Source of the DNA: Anabaena minutissima FACHB-250 | GTDB lineage: Bacteria; Cyanobacteriota; Cyanobacteriia; Cyanobacteriales; Nostocaceae | Length of the DNA: 64,000 bases | Assembly: GCF_014697125.1 (NCBI RefSeq) | Contig: NZ_JACJRG010000023.1 | Coordinates: 1 to 64,000 of the forward strand | Direction of reading: 5' to 3' | Made by a program: the position numbers and the translations under genes | Part shown: positions 27,781-35,934 of the stretch, piece by piece | Position numbering within the stretch: position 1 is the first letter of the stretch | How the letters are laid out: each line of letters starts with the position of its first letter | Notes under the pieces: model-generated | Told to the model about the DNA's origin: nothing | The model's input: the letters and a program-made list of their open reading frames with translations, nothing else | The model's database searches: none

Positions 27781-27877
27781 GTTTTGATCCCCCCTAACCC
27801 CCCTTAAAAAAGGGGTAACAAGAATCAAAGTCCCCCTTTTTAAGGGGGATTTAGGGGGATCAAACCACATTTTGCAC
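27781..27877. repeat. 97-bp hairpin repeat, copy B (inverted)
   Basis: Reverse complement of copy A at 25180-25276 with very few differences, including the terminal CCACATTTTGCAC. It lies immediately upstream of the truncated NB-ARC frame. Confidence 0.85.
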
Positions 27878-28105
27878 TATATGCGTTGGTAACAAATGCT
27901 TATGCTGTGGTCATAAAATTAAATCCCAATCCAAACTCCACTCATTGAATTGCCCAATTCCCCATTTAGTAAAATTAATATATTTATCGTTGCATTTGTT
28001 AACAGAAATTGCATTGTTGTATTGCAGTTTGTAACTCTTTTTAGTGATTGTCAAGAATATTCCTTTAGACTGAATTTCAATGGCAAAAGATAGGAATAAA
28101 TACAA

Positions 28106-28429
28106 ATGCACGCAAGCAATTTATTGTGTCATGAGTTTGTAGTTGCCGTATCATTTGTGGCTTGTATTATTGGCTTAGGATTACTGTGGAATTGCCAAGA
28201 TACGAAAAATGATGAGCAGCAAGAAACAGAGATAATTTTGTTCAGAATGAGCTTTACTTATTGGCTCGTTTATTGTGTAGCGTTTGGACTAGAAAAGATG
28301 GTCTTCCACAATTATGAGCCTGTACTCATGACGTTAAAAATAACGACAGCATTGTCATATTTTTTAACCTTTTCGTGTATTTTGAGTTTACCGCTACATA
28401 AATTTGCAGTACACCGAGTTGAAGAATAG
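28106..28429 (+). CDS. small hypothetical membrane protein
   Basis: 107 residues with three hydrophobic segments (about 10-30, 45-65 and 75-95), so likely an inner or thylakoid membrane protein. No family recognised. An AGGA sits about 10 bp before the ATG. Upstream sequence is repeat-rich. Existence is moderately supported by length and by hydrophobic segments ending in a charged tail (HKFAVHRVEE). Confidence 0.45.
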   Translation: MHASNLLCHEFVVAVSFVACIIGLGLLWNCQDTKNDEQQETEIILFRMSFTYWLVYCVAFGLEKMVFHNYEPVLMTLKITTALSYFLTFSCILSLPLHKFAVHRVEE

Positions 28430-28451
28430 GCAATAGCCAACATTTATTTTT

Positions 28452-28775
28452 TCATTGTTTCATGGCGATCGCAATCATTTCTTCAAGTTTATCCTGAGCA
28501 TGAACAGTCAGGATAAACACCTCTTGGACTGTCTTACCCTGTCTAGCAATGACTTTGTAACCACCACGAATGGGTACAGACACACGCAATTGCATCTTAG
28601 GTGCGTGACCTCTGACTCTACCAATTACCCCTGGTGTAATGGTTTGAATCCCATTCTGTTGACAAAGCCGCTCTAAAATTGGGATCAAACCAGGGAGGTG
28701 AGTAGAATGATTCCAGACTAATCTACCATCTTTGGGAGTATTGGCTTTTGGAGTGTCTGCGCTGGATTTGCCCAT
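28452..28775 (-). CDS. DUF2103 family protein
   Basis: 107 residues with the conserved core GRLVWNHSTHLPGLIPILERL and TPGVIGRVRGHAPKMQLRVSVPIRGGYKVIARQG of the DUF2103 family, present in cyanobacteria and predicted to bind metal or nucleic acid. The function is unknown. It lies 8 bp downstream of clpS on the same strand, so the two almost certainly share a transcript. Confidence 0.8.
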   Translation of the reverse strand: MGKSSADTPKANTPKDGRLVWNHSTHLPGLIPILERLCQQNGIQTITPGVIGRVRGHAPKMQLRVSVPIRGGYKVIARQGKTVQEVFILTVHAQDKLEEMIAIAMKQ

Positions 28776-28783
28776 GATATTTA

Positions 28784-29110
28784 TTAAGCCGCCTCTAATG
28801 GGGCCATTGTTAACCCAGCCCGACGCAGCTGTTGATGATACAATTCTGCTGGTTCTTGAGGGCCTACCCAGACAATCGCTTGCCCTTCATGATGTATCTG
28901 ATTAGTCAAATCCCAAGCCAAATCACTAGTCATCCCTGGAATATACTTGATCAAACATTCAGCGACGTGTTGAAAAGTATTGAAGTCATCATTTAAAACT
29001 ATCACCTTATAATTCGGATAAGTCTTACGGACGGTTTGACTAGTTTTTTCTGGAGTGACAGTTGGTGCTGTACCCATAGCGAAGACCACTGCTGAACGTA
29101 TTGTGACCAT
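28784..29110 (-). CDS. clpS: ATP-dependent Clp protease adaptor ClpS
   Basis: 108 residues. N-degron adaptor that delivers substrates to ClpC/ClpP. The family core is clear: YPNYKVIVLNDDFNTFQHVAECL and HHEGQAIVWVGPQEPAELYHQQLRRAGL. The first ten residues may be non-native: an internal ATG at residue 12 (MGTAPTV) is an alternative start. Cyanobacteria carry two ClpS paralogues. Which one this is was not decided. Co-transcribed with the DUF2103 gene. Confidence 0.88.
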   Translation of the reverse strand: MVTIRSAVVFAMGTAPTVTPEKTSQTVRKTYPNYKVIVLNDDFNTFQHVAECLIKYIPGMTSDLAWDLTNQIHHEGQAIVWVGPQEPAELYHQQLRRAGLTMAPLEAA

Positions 29111-29421
29111 AAGAGCAGTTAACCAACGGAATTTTACAAAACTACATTACAACTAACTAGTTTAATCTATGTTAGGAGACTGGGGACTGGGGACTGGGGA
29201 TTGAGGAAACCCAACTTTTGTCTTGTCTTTAACCATGAGAGGAAAGGATACCTACGTTGAAAATATTGGCTGAAAGTATAGCTCTGGTCTGGGTTTAAGA
29301 TTCTATATTTGCTCATAGTTTTTCCTGTACAAATCATATTGATCATTTTTGGTCAGGAAATTATATCCCCGACTTTTTGGAAAAGTCGGGGATATTTTTG
29401 TTCACATAGGCCATGAAATCA
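29111..29421. other. intergenic with GGGGACT heptamers
   Basis: Contains three copies of a GGGGACT-type heptamer near 29178-29205 and, at its right end, the hairpin at 29363-29395. No gene is visible. Confidence 0.5.
29363..29395. terminator. bidirectional-type terminator hairpin
   Basis: Perfect 15-bp stem ATATCCCCGACTTTT / AAAAGTCGGGGATAT with a TGG loop. It is followed on the plus strand by TTTTTG and lies just past the stop of the minus-strand flavoprotein gene, so it probably terminates that gene despite a weak U-tract in that direction. Confidence 0.7.
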
Positions 29422-31455
29422 CTACCGCCAATCCTCCCAGTTTTGATTAAAAATGGAAGTATCAGGGAAAGCGGTGGGGTTACCATTCTTTTCTAATAGA
29501 CGTTTGAGGGCTTGCAGTTGCGGTTCTGGCTTGGGTAAATCGTCTACTAGTTGGTAAGGTGCAACGTTGTTGTTGAGGGCGAAAGCTGCAACAGTTCCCG
29601 CCGCCGCGCCAGCAGACCATTCAAAGGAGTGAACCCGATAAGCAGCAGCCGCTATATGACTGGTCGCAATACTTTTACCACCTACAATTAAATTGTCAAC
29701 TTTTTGGGGAATCATTGCCCTCAGTGCAATTTGGAAGGGATAAGCCTGTCCTCCGCCACGTCTTTCCCCTGGACGTTCTGTATTACCGGGTGCTTCTGGT
29801 GGGCTTTTTGTCATGCAAGGATGGAAGTCAATGGCGTAGTGACCAATACCCACTGCATCGGGAAAAATGGTGGAACGAGTGCGGCGCATGGCTTTATCTG
29901 GGGAAATTTGACCAGAAATCACCGACGTCGCTTCTAAACCTGCCAAGGCTGCTTTTAGCTGGCGATACATATTTGCTGGCAGGGTTTTACGGTAATACTC
30001 GTCATTGTAGTTGCGGCGGGAAATATCAATTTCCCAGATGGTAAAGCCTCCTGGTTGTCCCCAACTGGGACGGCCGATGATACGCCGCCCTTCCCGCATA
30101 TAAGGATATTTGGATAAGCCATGTGCTGTCCCCATCGGAGAATTTAACCCAGATAAAAAGCGGTTATTGGTTTGTTGCTGTTTTACACCTTTCCCTAATT
30201 GAGAGTCGGTTGTTCCAGCTACTAGCCAGTAATAGTAAGACAGGGCGTGTTCTTCAGCTTTGCGGAAAGTCTCGGTTCTCAGTCCACCCATCCAACCGCC
30301 TGGTTTTAATTGTCCTGTCCCTTGTAACTGCTGGCGAGTGTAAACTAAGTTATCTTTCGCAGTCCCAGGACGATAGTCATTACCCCAAGTCCAGTTTTGC
30401 ATGGATATATCCCCTGGGGTGGGGGCGGTAAAATTCACCCCTCTAAATGTCGTGGGTTGTCCCTGATTTGGACTCCAAATGCGGCGATAGGTAAAAACTA
30501 AGTCAAAGTTGGCTAACCGCTCTAACTCATAACTGAAGTAGGGAGAGTATTGTAGATAAAATGGCGGCATTTTCTGCGGCTGCGGTTCTTTCGTCGCCTC
30601 CATTGCAAAGGTGTAGGTAAAGCCTTGTGTGCAATAGGGTTCATTGCTGGTGCTAGAAGATGAAGGTTCTAGGAAGGAACGCCCATCAATACCTAGACGG
30701 TAGGGAACATCAGCTAAAGCAATAATTTCTCCGGTTTCGCTAGCGTCTACAACATACCAGGGAATATTACCTTTGGTTTGCTTGGGAACTAGGCGAATAA
30801 TACTTTTAGTAAACCGAGACGAGTTGTTGTAGCGATAAGCATCGTCAATAGTTTGCGATAGGGGAAAGGTGTTTAGGGGAGGTGCGCCTTTCGCTGGTTG
30901 ATGTTGGATGGCGATCGCGCTATTAATTAACTGCCCACCTGTACTAGTATTATTCTTGGAGACTCCCAGTTCTTTAATTACCGTATTGGGAAACCATTCC
31001 AACTTACCTTTACCCTTTTTTTCTGCATCTTTGAGCATTTGCGCCAGAACGGTATGAGCATCACGCGGTAAAAAACAGGAATCACTTACCCAACAATCTC
31101 CAGGGTTGAGTTGACCGTATTTTTTTTGGATGCGGTTACGCAGTTCCAAATAACCACGAGAATAAAACTGGCGACTGCGTTGAGTGGGTCTTTCATCTAA
31201 TGCAGATGTCCCTTGAGAAGAAATTTGTCCTCCCAACCAGTCGGTAATTTCTGTTAAGCAAACCCTTTTTCCGGCTAACAAACCTTCATAAGCTGTAGCT
31301 ACACCAGAAAGTCCGCCACCTACAACTAAAATCTCACAGTTGACCGTTTTGTCTGGGCTTCTCGGTGGTGCGGCGATGATAGCAGAATGTGGTACTAGGT
31401 AGCCAGAGATTAAAGTAAGACTAATCAGTGAGGCTACTTGGTGTCTGCGCTTCAT
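29422..31455 (-). CDS. secreted FAD-dependent oxidoreductase
   Basis: 677 residues. Signal peptide at 1-28 (SLISLTLISGYLVPHSAIIAA), then a Rossmann FAD-binding motif CEILVVGGGLSGVATAYEGLLAGKRVCLTE. The rest resembles the FAD-dependent oxidoreductase family with GETGEIIALADVPYRLGIDGRS-like and GGKSIATSHIAAAAYRVHSFEWSAG motifs near the C-terminus. The C-terminal motif closes the FAD site. Likely periplasmic or lumenal. The substrate is unknown. No neighbour shares its strand closely. Confidence 0.8.
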   Translation of the reverse strand: MKRRHQVASLISLTLISGYLVPHSAIIAAPPRSPDKTVNCEILVVGGGLSGVATAYEGLLAGKRVCLTEITDWLGGQISSQGTSALDERPTQRSRQFYSRGYLELRNRIQKKYGQLNPGDCWVSDSCFLPRDAHTVLAQMLKDAEKKGKGKLEWFPNTVIKELGVSKNNTSTGGQLINSAIAIQHQPAKGAPPLNTFPLSQTIDDAYRYNNSSRFTKSIIRLVPKQTKGNIPWYVVDASETGEIIALADVPYRLGIDGRSFLEPSSSSTSNEPYCTQGFTYTFAMEATKEPQPQKMPPFYLQYSPYFSYELERLANFDLVFTYRRIWSPNQGQPTTFRGVNFTAPTPGDISMQNWTWGNDYRPGTAKDNLVYTRQQLQGTGQLKPGGWMGGLRTETFRKAEEHALSYYYWLVAGTTDSQLGKGVKQQQTNNRFLSGLNSPMGTAHGLSKYPYMREGRRIIGRPSWGQPGGFTIWEIDISRRNYNDEYYRKTLPANMYRQLKAALAGLEATSVISGQISPDKAMRRTRSTIFPDAVGIGHYAIDFHPCMTKSPPEAPGNTERPGERRGGGQAYPFQIALRAMIPQKVDNLIVGGKSIATSHIAAAAYRVHSFEWSAGAAAGTVAAFALNNNVAPYQLVDDLPKPEPQLQALKRLLEKNGNPTAFPDTSIFNQNWEDWR

Positions 31456-31744
31456 GATGTGAGAACCCTTTTTACTCTGTGCGGACTTGTAGACGTTACC
31501 ATCCTGGGAATGTTCATGGCAAGGATAAGGGACAGATGATAAGTGACAGGTGAAGCCACAGAACTACTAAAAACAAATTTTGCCCAAGATCATGGAATTT
31601 GACAATGGCGATCGCTTTTGCTTGCGGTATCCTAAGCATATCCCCATCAACCTTAGACAACAAAATTCTGTTATAGATCAGAAAATAAGCACGCCGCAAA
31701 AACTGACCAACACATCAGGATGGTTGTGATGAATCCCCAACGAG

Positions 31745-31855
31745 TTAATCATGCTTGGGTAGCTTCAAACTGGATTTAATCTCTAAAACATCCCGGTCTA
31801 AGATATTGAACTTGTGGTCAAACTCGCGTAACAAATCATTTAATTCTTGTTGCAT
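31745..31855 (-). CDS. possible 36-residue ORF
   Basis: ATG at 31855 reads MQQELNDLLREFDHKFNILD and continues to KLPKHD-stop. It is amphipathic and could be a coiled-coil fragment. No Shine-Dalgarno is seen, so it may be a fragment of a decayed gene. Confidence 0.25.
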   Translation of the reverse strand: MQQELNDLLREFDHKFNILDRDVLEIKSSLKLPKHD

Positions 31856-31858
31856 CTA

Positions 31859-31897
31859 CTTTTAACGGCGGATGTGAACACTACCCGCCGTTAAAAG
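31859..31897. repeat. 13-bp hairpin upstream of the AraC-type gene
   Basis: CTTTTAACGGCGG and its perfect complement CCGCCGTTAAAAG are separated by 13 nt. It could be a terminator for a minus-strand transcript or an operator for the gene at 32020. Confidence 0.6.
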
Positions 31898-32019
31898 CAG
31901 ATAGTGCATAAAAACATCTGTCTAACGTATGTAGTCAGTGAGGGAAATCAAATTCAGAACATAGAAGGAAAAGATTAACAAAAAGATGATTCTGAGAGTT
32001 TAGTCAAGGATTTAATAAA

Positions 32020-32604
32020 ATGCAGACTTTATTAGGCTTACACAGAACCAGTACAGAGCTAGAGTTAAAAGTGCAAGAGCTTTTGGCTGAGTTAAGTGCT
32101 GTTAACGAGCAATTGTGCTGTGAAGAAGATTTGCACCAGCGAATACAGACAGAAATTGAAAAGTCTTTTTCTATACTTCAAGCAACTCTAGAGGCCACTG
32201 CTGAAGGTATTATTGCTATCAGGTTTCTCACCTCATGTACTGATACTGCAACGTCCTCCATCCCAAACTCGATCTTGCCGTCTGTACCCAAACTCAAAAT
32301 AGTCTTCGACTTCATTGAAGCTAATTATCATCAGCCGATTACCCTCTATGACGTAGCACAAGCAGCTGGTTACTCTCCAACTTACTTAACCAACCTAGTG
32401 AGATGCCAAACAGGACAAACAGTATACAAATGGATTGTCCAACGCCGGATGGCACAGGCACACTCCTTGCTTGTAAATACTGACCAACCTGTAAATCAAA
32501 TTGCTGCGGCAGTAGGCTATCCAGATCCAGGTCATTTCATCCGCCAATTTCGGAAGATCCACAGTACAACTCCAAAAATGTGGAGAAATATGCATCGCAG
32601 TTAG
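32020..32604 (+). CDS. AraC-family transcriptional regulator
   Basis: 194 residues. The C-terminal AraC/XylS double helix-turn-helix (about 92-192) is complete: ITLYDVAQAAGYSPTYLTNL and QPVNQIAAAVGYPDPGHFIRQF. The N-terminus is a coiled coil ending in LQATLEATAEGIIAI, which is the opening of a PAS domain that then breaks off into an unrelated linker (TSCTDTATSS). The protein looks like the product of a deletion between a PAS-type sensor and an AraC output. It lies 179 bp upstream of the lasso exporter on the same strand and is the natural candidate regulator of the cluster. Confidence 0.82.
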   Translation: MQTLLGLHRTSTELELKVQELLAELSAVNEQLCCEEDLHQRIQTEIEKSFSILQATLEATAEGIIAIRFLTSCTDTATSSIPNSILPSVPKLKIVFDFIEANYHQPITLYDVAQAAGYSPTYLTNLVRCQTGQTVYKWIVQRRMAQAHSLLVNTDQPVNQIAAAVGYPDPGHFIRQFRKIHSTTPKMWRNMHRS

Positions 32605-32783
32605 ATTAGTATTCAGCAAGATTAAGAATGTCCTACTTTAGCGCAAAATTTTCCATTGAAATAGGTTGTGTCAACACTTAAGCTGAATACTTTAACGCAT
32701 ATATATTTTGTTGATATCAGCGATCGCTCCTAGTAGGGTTATTTGGCGTTGCATACACATTAGCTTACTTTGTAATAATTTTT

Positions 32784-34607
32784 ATGTTTAGAGAAGTATG
32801 GGACGTTGTACGTAGCTACACAAAAACTTTCTGCCGTTCTCTACCATTTTTATGGAAAGCAGCACCCAGAGAAACAGTCTTGATGGTGGCTGCGGTGATG
32901 TTGCAGGGAATAGTTCCCGCCATCAGCGTTTGGATTACCAAGCAAGTGGTAGATACAGTAGCAATAGCCTTAAACGAAGGTAAGGAAATTAGCGTTGTAC
33001 TTATTGCTGGCTTAGTAGCAGCATGGGTGGGGGCTTTGCTGCTAGAAGCTCTCCTGCGACCTTGGATGTCCGCAATTCAGGGAAACTTGGGCGAAAAGCT
33101 AACAGCTCACATTAACTTGCTATTGATGCGTAAAGCTAATACTTTTCCTGACTTGAACCGTTTTGAAGACCAAAAGTTTTATGACGAGCTACGGCTTCTC
33201 CAAGAACAAGTCAAATACCAGCCAATGAGTTTTATTGGCAATTTGGCTCAGGGAGGCAGCAGTTTGTTCACTTTGGTAACTATGGTGGTGCTGTTATTGC
33301 CACTTGGGTTTTGGATTCCGTTTGTAATTATTATTACAACCATCCCTCAGATATATGTTTCCTTCCAGTATGAAATGATCATTTGGGGAGCTATGTATGA
33401 GAAAAGTCCAGAAGCTCGGCGGATGCAATACTATTCGTCAGTCATGCTTACTGATACCTACGCCAAAGAAGTACGCTTGTTTGGGCTTGGTTCCTTGTTT
33501 ATTAATCGATATGTCAAAGAATTTCAGTCTTTGCATCAAACTATGCGCCACTTACGGGGTAAACAAGCTTTTTGGGCGGCGCGTTTGTCTGTAATGACTG
33601 CTTTGGGGAATGGCTTTGCCTTTTATTGGGTGGTGCAGCAAGCTTTTAGAGGAGAAATTAGTCCAGGAAGTGTACTTCTTTTCGTACAATCACTAGCTTA
33701 CCTCCAACAGAATCTCGAACAGTGTATTGCTGTCTCCTTAACTACCTTTGAAACTCTACTATATATGCAGCAGTTTTTTGGGTTCATAGAAAGCCAAGCA
33801 ATCATGCCTGTGTGCATTCCTGGTCAACCAGTACCTGCTCTCATGCGATCCGGCATCACCTTTGACAGGGTACACTTTTGCTATCCAGATCATCGGTCAG
33901 CTGTGGTAGATGTTTCCTTTTCTTTGAAACCTGGAGAAACCGTAGCTTTGGTAGGGGAAAATGGGGCAGGTAAGACCACGCTAGTAAAGCTGCTGACACG
34001 TTTATACGACCCTACAGAGGGAGCTATTTTGGTCGATGGTGTGGACTTGAGGGAATTAAACTTGGATGGATGGCGACAGAATATTGCTGCGGTATTTCAA
34101 GATTTTAGCCACTATGCACTCACCTTGGGAGAGAACGTTGCTTTGGGAGATATTGCCGCACTGGATGACTCAGAATGCTTCAGGCGGGCAATTAAAAAAG
34201 CTGGTATTGCTGAACTGGTTGAAAAGTTTCCTCAAGCAGAGTTAACTCCTTTAGGCAAGCAATTTGGGGGGACAGAACTTTCTGGAGGAGAGTGGCAAAA
34301 GTTAGCGATCGCCCGCGCTTTCATGCGAGAAAAAGCCCAACTACTAATCCTTGATGAGCCTACTGCTGCCCTTGACCCCCGTAGCGAATATGAGGTCTAC
34401 CGCCGCTTTGTGGAACTAGCTCAAGGTAAGACAACACTTTTAATTACCCACCGCCTGGCTTCAGTACGCATGGCTGACCGCATCTTAGTTTTGAAGGGTG
34501 GACGGCTGATTGAACAAGGAACTCATGAGGAACTTTTGCGACATGGCGGCGAGTACGCCACGCTTTGGAATATGCAAGCCCAGCAATATAGTGTTCAAAC
34601 AATTTGA
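32784..34607 (+). CDS. lasso-peptide ABC exporter (LarD/McjD type)
   Basis: 607-residue half-transporter with fused domains: six hydrophobic segments in residues 20-320, then an ATPase with Walker A GENGAGKTT at 391-399, signature LSGGE at 499-503, Walker B LLILDEPTAALD and the H-loop LLITHRLASV. No C39 peptidase precedes the membrane domain, as in lasso exporters where a separate B2 enzyme removes the leader. The function, export of mature lasso peptides and self-immunity, is inferred from the adjacent precursors and modifying enzymes. It is separated from the precursors by a strong terminator, so it has its own transcript end. Confidence 0.85.
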   Translation: MFREVWDVVRSYTKTFCRSLPFLWKAAPRETVLMVAAVMLQGIVPAISVWITKQVVDTVAIALNEGKEISVVLIAGLVAAWVGALLLEALLRPWMSAIQGNLGEKLTAHINLLLMRKANTFPDLNRFEDQKFYDELRLLQEQVKYQPMSFIGNLAQGGSSLFTLVTMVVLLLPLGFWIPFVIIITTIPQIYVSFQYEMIIWGAMYEKSPEARRMQYYSSVMLTDTYAKEVRLFGLGSLFINRYVKEFQSLHQTMRHLRGKQAFWAARLSVMTALGNGFAFYWVVQQAFRGEISPGSVLLFVQSLAYLQQNLEQCIAVSLTTFETLLYMQQFFGFIESQAIMPVCIPGQPVPALMRSGITFDRVHFCYPDHRSAVVDVSFSLKPGETVALVGENGAGKTTLVKLLTRLYDPTEGAILVDGVDLRELNLDGWRQNIAAVFQDFSHYALTLGENVALGDIAALDDSECFRRAIKKAGIAELVEKFPQAELTPLGKQFGGTELSGGEWQKLAIARAFMREKAQLLILDEPTAALDPRSEYEVYRRFVELAQGKTTLLITHRLASVRMADRILVLKGGRLIEQGTHEELLRHGGEYATLWNMQAQQYSVQTI

Positions 34608-34665
34608 TGTAACTTTTTGCCTCTAATCTCGACTTAATTCAATTCAGCAGAGTCAACCTGATTAC

Positions 34666-34720
34666 AGCAGCATATAGAGACCTTACTGTACGGTTTCTAT
34701 ATGCTGCTTTTAGTATTTTT
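34666..34720 (+). terminator. intrinsic terminator after the exporter
   Basis: AGCAGCATATAGA (34666-34678) pairs perfectly with TCTATATGCTGCT (34696-34708), followed by a T-rich tail TTTAGTATTTTTTC. This is a classic intrinsic terminator. Confidence 0.85.
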
Positions 34721-35064
34721 TCTACTTACAGGATACCGTTACAAAGCCCTTTGGGCTAGGGTATAGGGAATGGGCAACACTTCTCTGCGAACGACAAGCT
34801 CAGTGCATCGCAGGCAACAGGGAAAGAAAACTTTAGTTCTGGGCTTGAAGCTCAGTTTAAATAATTACTTTTTTCGAGATATAAAATACGTTCGCACAGC
34901 GTCTTGCAGAAAAGAGAAAAGAATTCCTTATTTCAATCTCACTTCTTCAGGAGTGGTTTCCCTGTTCCCTTTGAAGTGGACTTTCTTGATTTTCATAAAT
35001 CCTCTCAATATGACCGAATAAATATCCTATTTAATCATAATAATTTCCATTGCTACTATGTTTA
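34721..35064. other. non-coding region before the lasso precursors
   Basis: No convincing gene. It contains a dispersed-repeat-like segment near 34780-34815, and its end (about 35035-35070, TATAAA at 35063) is the likely promoter region for the precursor transcript. No convincing -35 is visible. Confidence 0.4.
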
Positions 35065-35082
35065 TAAAGCTTTAAATTAATA

Positions 35083-35107
35083 GTGTGGTTGATAAATTCA
35101 ACCACAC
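35083..35107 (+). promoter_or_regulatory. 5' leader hairpin of precursor 1
   Basis: GTGTGGTTGA and TCAACCACAC form a perfect 10-bp stem with a TAAAT loop, 31 nt before the precursor ATG. Confidence 0.75.
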
Positions 35108-35138
35108 AAAAGCCACAAAATTTTTGGAGATTTTTCAA

Positions 35139-35273
35139 ATGAAAACTACAAATGTCACCAAGAAAGAATACTCTAAGCCTCAATTCATTGATATGGGTAA
35201 TGCTGTTACAGCAACATTAGGTACTATTTGGTGGAAACGAGATAATTTCTTCGGTCGCAGATTAATTCCGTAA
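35139..35273 (+). CDS. lasso peptide precursor 1
   Basis: 44 residues. A longer frame from GTG at 35085 exists but starts inside the hairpin. The ATG at 35139 is preferred because GGAG lies 8 bp upstream. Leader residues 1-27 contain the recognition motif Y11-x-x-P14-x-F16-x-x-x-G20 and the penultimate Thr26 typical of lasso leaders. The predicted core is GTIWWKRDNFFGRRLIP. Gly1 and Asp8 are the only possible macrolactam partners, giving an 8-residue ring and 9-residue tail with aromatic and arginine plugs available. The peptide is strongly cationic. Confidence 0.88.
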   Translation: MKTTNVTKKEYSKPQFIDMGNAVTATLGTIWWKRDNFFGRRLIP

Positions 35274-35301
35274 TCTGTGCTGTTAAAGCTTTAAATTAAT
35301 A

Positions 35302-35326
35302 GTGTGGTTGATAAATTCAACCACAC
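35302..35326 (+). promoter_or_regulatory. 5' leader hairpin of precursor 2
   Basis: Same 10-bp stem and TAAAT loop as in unit 1, identical sequence, 31 nt before the ATG. Confidence 0.75.
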
Positions 35327-35357
35327 AAAAACCACAAAAATTCTGGAGATTTTTCAA

Positions 35358-35492
35358 ATGAAAACTACAAATGTCACCAAGAAAGAATACTCTAAGCCTC
35401 AATTCATTGATATGGGTAATGCTGTTACAGCAACATTAGGTACTATTTGGTGGAAACGAGATAATTCATTCGGTCGCAGATTAATTCCGTAA
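35358..35492 (+). CDS. lasso peptide precursor 2
   Basis: 44 residues with a leader identical to precursor 1 and the core GTIWWKRDNSFGRRLIP. The only change in the core is Phe10 to Ser, in the tail just after the ring. ATG preceded by TGGAG. Predicted ring Gly1-Asp8. Being an otherwise near-perfect copy, it points to recent tandem duplication or ongoing gene conversion between units 1 and 2. Confidence 0.88.
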   Translation: MKTTNVTKKEYSKPQFIDMGNAVTATLGTIWWKRDNSFGRRLIP

Positions 35493-35520
35493 TCTGTGCT
35501 GTTAAAGCTTTAAGTTAATA

Positions 35521-35545
35521 GTATGGTTGATAAATTCAACCATAC
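35521..35545 (+). promoter_or_regulatory. 5' leader hairpin of precursor 3 (covarying)
   Basis: GTATGGTTGA and TCAACCATAC. Compared with units 1 and 2, the third base pair is A-T instead of G-C, with both sides changed, so the stem is preserved. Confidence 0.75.
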
Positions 35546-35576
35546 AAAAACCACAAAAATTCTGGAGATTTTTCAA

Positions 35577-35711
35577 ATGAAAACTACAAATGTCACCAAA
35601 AAGGAATACTATAAGCCTCAATTCATTGACATGGGTAATGCTGTTACAGCAACATTAGGTACTATTGGGTCGAAAAGAGATTTGGTATTCGGGCGCAGAT
35701 TAATTCCGTAA
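35577..35711 (+). CDS. lasso peptide precursor 3
   Basis: 44 residues. The leader differs from the others only by Ser12 to Tyr. The core is GTIGSKRDLVFGRRLIP. Positions 4-5 (WW to GS) and 9-10 (to LV) differ, while Gly1, Thr2, Ile3, Lys6, Arg7, Asp8 and the whole FGRRLIP tail are constant. Ring Gly1-Asp8 is again the only option. The ring face and the first tail residues are thus the variable surface of this family. Confidence 0.88.
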   Translation: MKTTNVTKKEYYKPQFIDMGNAVTATLGTIGSKRDLVFGRRLIP

Positions 35712-35716
35712 TCTGT

Positions 35717-35934
35717 AGCCACTAAATTGTGGCAGTAATTTGACAAATACTAAGGTGAAGATAAGAGTTAATCATATTTGGCTTAAATTCACCCTTTTCT
35801 TAAACAAGATGCTTAAAATTGCTGAATTTACGATATTACCAACCTACAAAAATGATAATCAACTTTCAAGATTAAGCTCTTTGATTTTCTGAACTAACTG
35901 GTGAAATTTAATAATCAAACAACATAGAAAACTT
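35717..35934. other. gap between precursors and cyclase
   Basis: 218 bp with a short hairpin GCCAC/GTGGC (35718-35733) directly after the last unit but no T-run, so read-through into the cyclase gene is plausible. No further coding sequence is seen. Confidence 0.4.

Larger units (their letters stand above)
35065..35716 (+). repeat. 219-bp tandem unit x3 carrying the lasso precursors
   Basis: Three units with a period of exactly 219 bp, each comprising the palindrome AAAGCTTT, a hairpin, a GGAG Shine-Dalgarno and a 44-codon precursor gene. The first two copies are almost identical. The third has diverged mainly in the core-coding part. Confidence 0.95.

Noticed and set aside
27911..28111. 66-residue minus-strand frame (GTG start)
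   Set aside because: No family features or ribosome site, and it overlaps the more plausible membrane ORF at 28106.
34770..35021. 83-residue frame between exporter and precursors
   Set aside because: No recognisable features, overlaps a dispersed repeat, no convincing ribosome site. Unlikely to be a further precursor because it lacks the leader motif.
35085..35138. 18-residue N-terminal extension of lasso precursor 1 from a GTG start
   Set aside because: It starts inside the hairpin arm, has no Shine-Dalgarno, and the ATG at 35139 has GGAG at the right distance. The same holds for units 2 and 3.
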